DNA of 64,000 nt from Hamadaea sp. (GTDB lineage: Bacteria > Actinomycetota > Actinomycetes > Mycobacteriales > Micromonosporaceae): the NCBI RefSeq assembly GCF_013362815.1, contig NZ_JABFVK010000097.1, positions 1 to 64,000 of the forward strand, given 5' to 3'. Under the pieces are notes generated by a model, which searched no databases, had not been told where the DNA came from, and saw only the letters and a program-made list of their open reading frames with translations. This document shows positions 59,381 to 64,000 of the stretch, piece by piece. The first letter of the stretch is position 1. Each line of letters starts with the position of its first letter. The translations under genes were made by a program, and so were the position numbers.

Positions 59381-60307
59381 TCAGGCGGGCGGCGACAGGC
59401 GCTCGTGCCGTTCGATCAGCAGCCGGATGCCGTCCGGTTCGAGCGCCAGCAGGCTCGGCACGATCTCACCCGCCGCGTACGGCGAATCGACCACAGCGCG
59501 TTGCAGGAAGTCCACGAAGCCCGCGTCCTGCCGGGTGACCAAAACGGTGTCGGGATCGGGGAGGGCCACGACGAGCCGTTCGCCGTTGAGCGAGCGGCTC
59601 ATCTGCTCGTGGAAGTCGGGCAGGGCCAGGGCGGACGAGGCGAACCCGCCGTCGCGGCGCAACGTGAGGAAGCGGCCGAGCTCGGGCCGGTCATGGTCCT
59701 CGCCGACGTCGACGCGCAGGCCGGCCACGAGTGCGCCGTACGCCGTCGCGAGTACCTCCTCGAACGGCTGGCTCCCCAGTTTGGCGTGGGTCAGGTGGTT
59801 CATGCCGATGCGGCCCTGCGGAGTCGGGGCGACGGCTGCCACTGTCACGTGCATCCGCCCGGGCACGACGTCGCGGTGGGGGAGATGCTGCAGCAGGTCG
59901 ATCGTCGGCGACGACCAGCTCCAGAGCACCGGCAGAAGCTGGCCGTTCTCGGCGACGTAGTCCATGTTGTCGACGGCCTGTGCGGCGGCGTGCTGCCGTT
60001 CGGCCTGCTCCATGGTCTGCCGGACCTCGGCGAACGCGGCCTCCCAGCCGCCCGGGCCGGGCCGGTCGAAGCTGTAGGTGACCGCCGCGCGCGGGAACGT
60101 CCGCCCGATGAAGTCTTCGTCCACCAGCGACGGTTGCCACTCCGAGTAGATGCGGCTCACGTCGGCGGCGGCCCGGCGCTCCACCGGCACGGCGAACCAG
60201 GCCTGCTGCACGCAGTCGTCGGCCTGCGTCGGCCCACTCGAGATGAACGGCTCCGGGTAGCCGGGGATCTCGAAGACCACCATGTTCGTCGACGGGTCGG
60301 TGTTCAC
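59381..60307 (-). CDS. DUF1444-like protein of unknown function
   Basis: A 308-residue cytoplasmic protein. GTG 60307 with GGGAGGA upstream is the likely start. The second half, HLTHAKLGSQPFEEVLATAY, LRRDGGFASSALALPDFHEQ and RLVVALPDPDTVLVTRQ, has the order and spacing of DUF1444 (UPF0354) proteins, but I am not certain. An in-frame extension upstream has no coding features. Confidence 0.6.
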   Translation of the reverse strand: MNTDPSTNMVVFEIPGYPEPFISSGPTQADDCVQQAWFAVPVERRAAADVSRIYSEWQPSLVDEDFIGRTFPRAAVTYSFDRPGPGGWEAAFAEVRQTMEQAERQHAAAQAVDNMDYVAENGQLLPVLWSWSSPTIDLLQHLPHRDVVPGRMHVTVAAVAPTPQGRIGMNHLTHAKLGSQPFEEVLATAYGALVAGLRVDVGEDHDRPELGRFLTLRRDGGFASSALALPDFHEQMSRSLNGERLVVALPDPDTVLVTRQDAGFVDFLQRAVVDSPYAAGEIVPSLLALEPDGIRLLIERHERLSPPA

Positions 60308-60411
60308 ACGTCCTCCCAAGGCCAGCGCGTCCCTCCTGGCAAGATCGTCAGGGACGGTACCACTGCCCGGCAAGATTAGCCGTCTGTCCGAAGTGGATGA
60401 CATCGGCCCGG

Positions 60412-61152
60412 TCAGAGCAGCCGGTTCCGGCCCCAGCCCCGGGTCATCCGCCAGGAGGCGAACGCACCCAGGACGGTCGCGACCGCCAGCAACACGGCCG
60501 CGGCGCGTACGGTGGCGGCCCCGTCGCCGGTCAGGGCGGCGGTCAACGCGTGCAGCGCCCAGTATCCAGGTGAGGCGGGGGCGGCGGCGCGCATCCACGC
60601 CGGCATCAGTGCCAGGGGCACCATCGCACCGCCGAGCACGGTGAAGAACATCCCGCCCAGGTCGTTCACCGCGCTCAGCTCGCTCTGGCTGCGTACCACC
60701 GTGGCAAGCGCGGCGCCCGCGGCGAGCAAGGTCACCGCCCAGCTCACGCCGGCGACCAGCAGGAGGTCCGGCCGCGGCACGCGCAGCCCTAAGAAAATCA
60801 TCGAGTACGCGATGATCGCGCCCTGTTGGGCGATCAGCATCGCACCGAGCGGAACGGCCTTGCCGACCAGGATCTGCGCGGGCCGGGCGGGGGTGGCGCG
60901 GAGCCGGTCGAGCGTGTGCCACGAGCGTTCGGTGAGGATGCCCCCGGCGATGATGTTGAGCCCGAGCAGCGAGAACAGCACGAGCATGCCGGTGACCGCC
61001 TGGGTGAGCCCGGCGGACCCGAGCGCGGCCGAGTAGAGCGGGCGAAGCGCCGTGATCAGCACGAGCGGCATGCCGACGCGGCTGAGCGCCGGCCCGGGCT
61101 CGGCGAACAGGAGGGCGAAGTTGTGCCGGATCAGGACGGCCGAAGCGCTCAT
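60412..61152 (-). CDS. ABC-2 type transporter permease
   Basis: A 246-residue permease with six TM helices: GPALSRVGMPLVLITALRPL, TERSWHTLDRLRATPARPAQILVGK loop typical of drug exporters, LLVAGVSWAVTLLAAGAALAT and the final VLLAVATVLGAFASW. ATG 61152 overlaps the ATPase stop (ATGA). With the divergent TetR gene it forms a repressor-controlled exporter. Confidence 0.9.
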   Translation of the reverse strand: MSASAVLIRHNFALLFAEPGPALSRVGMPLVLITALRPLYSAALGSAGLTQAVTGMLVLFSLLGLNIIAGGILTERSWHTLDRLRATPARPAQILVGKAVPLGAMLIAQQGAIIAYSMIFLGLRVPRPDLLLVAGVSWAVTLLAAGAALATVVRSQSELSAVNDLGGMFFTVLGGAMVPLALMPAWMRAAAPASPGYWALHALTAALTGDGAATVRAAAVLLAVATVLGAFASWRMTRGWGRNRLL

Positions 61153-61976
61153 CGAGAAACCGCCAGACTGTGGTAGAGATCGTCGAGGGTCGCCGGCCGG
61201 ATGTCCACAGCCGACGGCCGTACGCCGTCCGCGAGCAGCCGGGCCAGCGTGCCGGTCGGGTCCGGCGTGGTGATCTGCTCGACGCTGCCGTCGGCGCGGG
61301 TCACGTCGAGGTGGCCGGGCAGCCCCGCGAGCAGGCTCTCCTGGTCGCCCCGGGCGATGACCCGACCGGCCGAGCACAGCGCCAGCGTCGCGCCGAGGTC
61401 GACGAGTTCGGGCAGGTAGTGCGTGGTGTAACAGACGGCTGTGCCGGTCGCGGCGATGTCCTTGATGAGGTCGAGCAATGCAGCTCTGGTCTCGGGGTCG
61501 GCCCCTACCGTCGGCTCGTCCAGAAGCAGCAGTCGAGGTCGATGCAGCAGCGCGGTAGCGGCCTGGGCCCGGCGACGCTGGCCGCCCGACAGCAACCCGA
61601 CGGGACGGTCGAGGCAGTCGGTCAAGAGGAGGCGCTCGGCTGTCTCCGTGATCGCATCGCGCAGCGTACGCCCGCGCAGCCCGGCGAGGCCGCCGAACAG
61701 ACGCAGGTTCTGCCGCAGGCTCGCCGACAGGTAGAGGGCCAGTTCCTGCGGTGCGAGCCCGATGCGATCGCGGGCCTGAGACGGCGTACGCCCGTCGACG
61801 GTGACGACACCGCCGTCGGGGCGGACGAGTCCGGTGACGATCTCGACGAAGGTGGTTTTCCCGGCGCCGTTGTGCCCGATGAGCCCGCAGATCTCGCCGG
61901 CCGCGATCGAAAGGGTGAAGCCGTCGAGCGCGAGACGCTCGGCGTACTGCTTGACCAGGGCTTCCGCCTGAAGCAT
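61149..61976 (-). CDS. ABC transporter ATP-binding protein
   Basis: A 275-residue ATPase: Walker A GHNGAGKTTF, Q-loop LAPQELALY, signature LSGGQRRRA, Walker B LLLLDEPTVGADP, and H-loop TTHYLPELVD. A C-terminal ~60-residue extension (LDVTRADGSVEQITTPDPTG) resembles the drug-exporter type. AAAGGAGG precedes ATG 61976. Divergent from TetR at 62025. Confidence 0.93.
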   Translation of the reverse strand: MLQAEALVKQYAERLALDGFTLSIAAGEICGLIGHNGAGKTTFVEIVTGLVRPDGGVVTVDGRTPSQARDRIGLAPQELALYLSASLRQNLRLFGGLAGLRGRTLRDAITETAERLLLTDCLDRPVGLLSGGQRRRAQAATALLHRPRLLLLDEPTVGADPETRAALLDLIKDIAATGTAVCYTTHYLPELVDLGATLALCSAGRVIARGDQESLLAGLPGHLDVTRADGSVEQITTPDPTGTLARLLADGVRPSAVDIRPATLDDLYHSLAVSR

Positions 61977-61994
61977 CGGCCCGCCTCCTTTGTG

Positions 61995-62024
61995 ATCTAC
62001 GTTGTATAGATCTACACTGTAGAG
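61995..62024. promoter_or_regulatory. two adjacent 15-bp TetR-type sites with -10 element
   Basis: ATCTACGTTGTATAG (61995-62009) and ATCTACACTGTAGAG (62010-62024) are head-to-tail, the second containing the perfect palindrome CTACACTGTAG. A TATAGA (62005-62010) overlaps them, and the TetR GTG begins at 62025, so the tetR transcript is probably leaderless. Binding would silence tetR and the divergent ABC genes. Confidence 0.65.
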
Positions 62025-62654
62025 GTGCCCGATGACGATCGCAAGCGCCGGATTCTGGACGCCGCGCTGGAGCTGGCCGACGAACGCGGCCTCACCGGCG
62101 TGACCATGCGCGCCCTAGCGCAGAAACTCGGCGTCACCGCGATGGCGCTCTATCCGCACATCGGGGACAAGGACGGCCTGCTCGACGGGCTGGTGGACCG
62201 GATGCTCGCCGAGATGCTGCCCGCCGTGACCGTCGACGGGACCCCGGAGGAGCGGCTGATGGCCGTCGGCCAGGCCGCCCGCGAGCTGGCCCGCCGGCAC
62301 CCCTCGGCGTACGCGTTGCTGCTGGCCCGCCCCGCAGTCACGCCGGACGCCGTGCGCCTGGTCGACGCCATCTACGGCGCGCTGCTGGAGCTCGGCGTAC
62401 CGGAGTCGGAGGTGCCCCGGGTCGAGCGGCTCATCACCACCTTCGCCCTCGGGTACGCCAGTAGCGAGGCGAACGGCCGGTTCTCGGCGGGCACGATCAA
62501 TCCCCGGGGCCGGCGGGCGCAGTTCCCGGCCGAGGAGGTGCCGGCGCATCGGCGGCTGAGCGAGGTGCTCGACCGGATCCCGGACTGGGACGCGGAGTAC
62601 GAGGCGGATCTGCAGGATCTGCTGCTGATGCTGCGAGCGCGCTGGCCCGCCTGA
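62025..62654 (+). CDS. TetR family transcriptional regulator
   Basis: A 209-residue regulator: KRRILDAALELADERGLTGV, MRALAQKLGVTAMALYPHIG, with a C-terminal helical ligand domain (VERLITTFALGYASSEANG). It probably represses itself and the ABC exporter at 60412-61976 and responds to an exported drug. GTG 62025 has no ribosome site. Confidence 0.93.
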   Translation: MPDDDRKRRILDAALELADERGLTGVTMRALAQKLGVTAMALYPHIGDKDGLLDGLVDRMLAEMLPAVTVDGTPEERLMAVGQAARELARRHPSAYALLLARPAVTPDAVRLVDAIYGALLELGVPESEVPRVERLITTFALGYASSEANGRFSAGTINPRGRRAQFPAEEVPAHRRLSEVLDRIPDWDAEYEADLQDLLLMLRARWPA

Positions 62655-62659
62655 TTCCC

Positions 62660-62689
62660 GGCTCAGTTCACGACGGCTCAGTTCACGAC
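62660..62689. repeat. 15-bp tandem duplication at a stop codon
   Basis: GGCTCAGTTCACGAC occurs at 62660-62674 and again at 62675-62689. The second copy holds the C-terminal codons and the stop of the O-methyltransferase; the first is an untranslated replica of them. Confidence 0.95.
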
Positions 62690-63343
62690 GGCGAGCACGA
62701 AGCCGTCGTGCCCCTTCACCCCGACCGTCTGCACCGCGGTCGCCGCCAACCGGGGCTCGGCCGCGATGAGCTCGGTGAAACGGCGTACGCCGACGACCCG
62801 GGGATCGTCCTCCGTGGGATCGGTGACCGCGCCCTCGCGGACCACGTTGTCGCCGACGATGACGCTGCCCGGCCGGGTGAGCTTGAGCGACCACTCGAGA
62901 TAGTCCGGATTGGACGGCTTGTCGGCGTCGATGAACACGAGGTCGAACGGGCCGGCCTCCTCCGCCTCCAGCTGCGGCAACGTCTCCAGCGCGCGGCCCA
63001 CCCGGATGTCGACGAGATGCCCGACGCCGGCCCGCTCGACGTTGGCGGCGGCGACCGTCGCGGCGTGCTCGTCCACCTCCAGCGTCACGAGCCGCCCGTC
63101 CTCGGGCAGCGCGCGGGCCAGCCAGATGGTGCTGTAGCCGCCGAGCGTACCGATCTCGAGGATGCTGCGGGCGCCTTTGATCCGCGCGATGAGGTTCAGC
63201 AGCTTGCCCTGGTTCGGGGCGACCTGCAGGGCGCTGAGTCCCGCCGCGTCGCTGTCCTCCACCGCCGCGACGAGTGCGGAGTCCTCCTTCACGAGAAGGT
63301 CCGCGAAGTAGCCGTCGACTGCGGTCCAGGTGCTCTGCGTCAT
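62678..63343 (-). CDS. class I SAM-dependent O-methyltransferase
   Basis: A 221-residue protein of the catechol/caffeoyl-CoA O-methyltransferase family: ILEIGTLGGYSTIWLARALP (SAM-binding glycine loop), RLVTLEVDEHAATVAAAN, DLVFIDADKPSNPDYLEW (metal-binding Asp) and VIVGDNVVREG. The substrate is a catechol-like compound by family; not fixed. It is divergent from nothing; upstream gap 63344-63495 holds a possible hairpin. Confidence 0.93.
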   Translation of the reverse strand: MTQSTWTAVDGYFADLLVKEDSALVAAVEDSDAAGLSALQVAPNQGKLLNLIARIKGARSILEIGTLGGYSTIWLARALPEDGRLVTLEVDEHAATVAAANVERAGVGHLVDIRVGRALETLPQLEAEEAGPFDLVFIDADKPSNPDYLEWSLKLTRPGSVIVGDNVVREGAVTDPTEDDPRVVGVRRFTELIAAEPRLAATAVQTVGVKGHDGFVLAVVN

Positions 63344-63446
63344 GCGGGTTCCTTTCGGAGACTGAGCAGCGTGAGCGACGTTACCACTGGTGGCGACCGT
63401 TCGGGTTGAGCAACAGACCCGTGTCCGGCGTACGCCGCAGACACCG

Positions 63447-63477
63447 GTGGCCCGTCACCTCGTCGGCGGCGGGCCAC
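63447..63477. terminator. possible hairpin terminator
   Basis: GTGGCCCG (63447-63454) and CGGGCCAC (63470-63477) are perfect 8-bp arms with a 15-nt loop, 18 nt after the stop of the minus-strand hydrolase gene. Confidence 0.4.
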
Positions 63478-63495
63478 AAGAACGGCGCGGTCGCG

Positions 63496-64000
63496 TCAGT
63501 TCTTCTCCTGGTCCAGGAAGTCCACAGCGACCGCGGAGAACAGCGGCGACAAGAACAGGTTGTAGTGCGTCAGCCCGGGCAGGATGGCCAGCGCGTGCCC
63601 GCCCGCCGGCCGCCCCTCGGCCATCCAGCCGCCATCGCGCTGACCGCCGTCGAGCAGGCCGAAGACCTCTACGTAGTGGCTCGGGGGAGCCATGTCGGCG
63701 TCAGCCGCCACAACGAGGGTCGGCACCTGGACGGCCCGGACCTCCTCGGTGAAGTCGAAGTCCTTCGCCATCGCCGCGCCGATCTTGTCGAGCAGCTGCG
63801 GGAAGTCCTCGGGGCGCGGTGCCACCCGCTGGTACAGCTGGTACATCGGGGTGTCCTTCATGAACTCGGCCGCCGCCGCGCTCACCTGCCCCTGCTGACC
63901 CAGCATCTCCGGGTAGATGGCGCTGCGCTTGATGTTCGCCGAGGCCGCGACCAGACGGCCGATCTTCTCCGGGTGGCGGAACGCGACGTGCCAGGCGACG
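63496..64000 (-). CDS. alpha/beta hydrolase, C-terminal part (5' end outside window)
   Basis: The frame runs in from the right edge (VAWHVAFRHPEKIGRLVAAS), so an ATG at 63906 is internal and not the start. Visible ~167 residues include the acid in VVAADADMAPPSHYVEVF and the late histidine GLTHYNLFLSP. The nucleophile elbow lies just outside the window. Cytoplasmic hydrolase of unknown substrate. Confidence 0.82.
   Translation of the reverse strand, partial: VAWHVAFRHPEKIGRLVAASANIKRSAIYPEMLGQQGQVSAAAAEFMKDTPMYQLYQRVAPRPEDFPQLLDKIGAAMAKDFDFTEEVRAVQVPTLVVAADADMAPPSHYVEVFGLLDGGQRDGGWMAEGRPAGGHALAILPGLTHYNLFLSPLFSAVAVDFLDQEKN

Overview
This is a gene-dense, very GC-rich window (about 70% by eye) with strong G/C bias at third codon positions, many GTG starts, frequent ATGA/GTGA overlaps and actinobacterial families: SigE-family sigma factors with C-terminal-anchored partners, a DUF222/HNH protein, a deazaflavin-dependent (DDN-like) protein, LytR-CpsA-Psr, and many two-component systems and ABC exporters. 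It is chromosomal DNA of a high-GC actinomycete. The over-represented word GTACGC and the overall gene style suggest Micromonosporaceae or a relative, but the genus cannot be fixed from sequence alone. I saw no rRNA, tRNA, CRISPR array, prophage or intact transposase.

Layout. 1-5,600: hydrolases, then a secreted-protein operon of DUF1800, DUF1501 (Tat signal) and a lipoprotein, then an ASCH protein. 5,600-7,800: MFS exporter, MarR regulator and a divergent cupin gene sharing a long palindromic operator. 7,800-11,430: a repeat-rich gap, a SigE-type sigma factor with membrane partner, a DUF222/HNH protein and a hydrolase remnant. 11,430-13,960: a GDT1-type cation exporter behind a yybP-ykoY (Mn2+) riboswitch, an LCP enzyme and a coiled-coil membrane protein. 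14,200-16,060: an RNA-repair/ribosome-rescue operon (RtcB-type ligase plus PrfH) closed by a hairpin. 16,130-21,040: a large secreted subtilase and a lone pseudaminate/sialate synthase. 21,100-25,160: LysR, VOC, DHFR-like, ketoacyl synthase III (behind a double palindrome) and hydrolase genes, separated by two intergenic repeat elements. 25,595-29,353: two-component system divergent from an ABC exporter. 29,370-35,880: SDR/MerR, desaturase, DDN-like, a second SigE/membrane pair, GNAT and a membrane protein. 35,870-43,464: MarR/epimerase pair, DedA, a second NarL-type two-component system, a MEDS-STAS/RsbW-like pair, GNAT and TetR. 43,504-47,855: ABC exporter divergent from a sensor kinase/regulator pair with a 13-bp-arm operator between them. 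47,890-53,051: AraC, PhyH dioxygenase, GH35 glycosidase, GNAT and an IF-1 paralogue. 53,048-58,678: an OmpR-type two-component system divergent from a lipoprotein/MacA-like/MacB-like export operon. 58,817-64,000: DoxX, a DUF1444-like protein, a TetR-controlled ABC exporter, an O-methyltransferase and a truncated hydrolase.

Two themes stand out. First, four exporters each sit beside their own sensor or repressor, with recognisable palindromes or direct repeats between them. Second, the longer intergenic gaps carry short structured repeats: a 48-nt hairpin present twice 29 kb apart in opposite orientation, a 119-bp element with inverted termini, and a three-copy element near 25.4 kb. The most biologically striking locus is the RtcB-PrfH operon; the clearest RNA element is the Mn2+ riboswitch, whose gene has its Shine-Dalgarno sequence inside a 9-bp hairpin.
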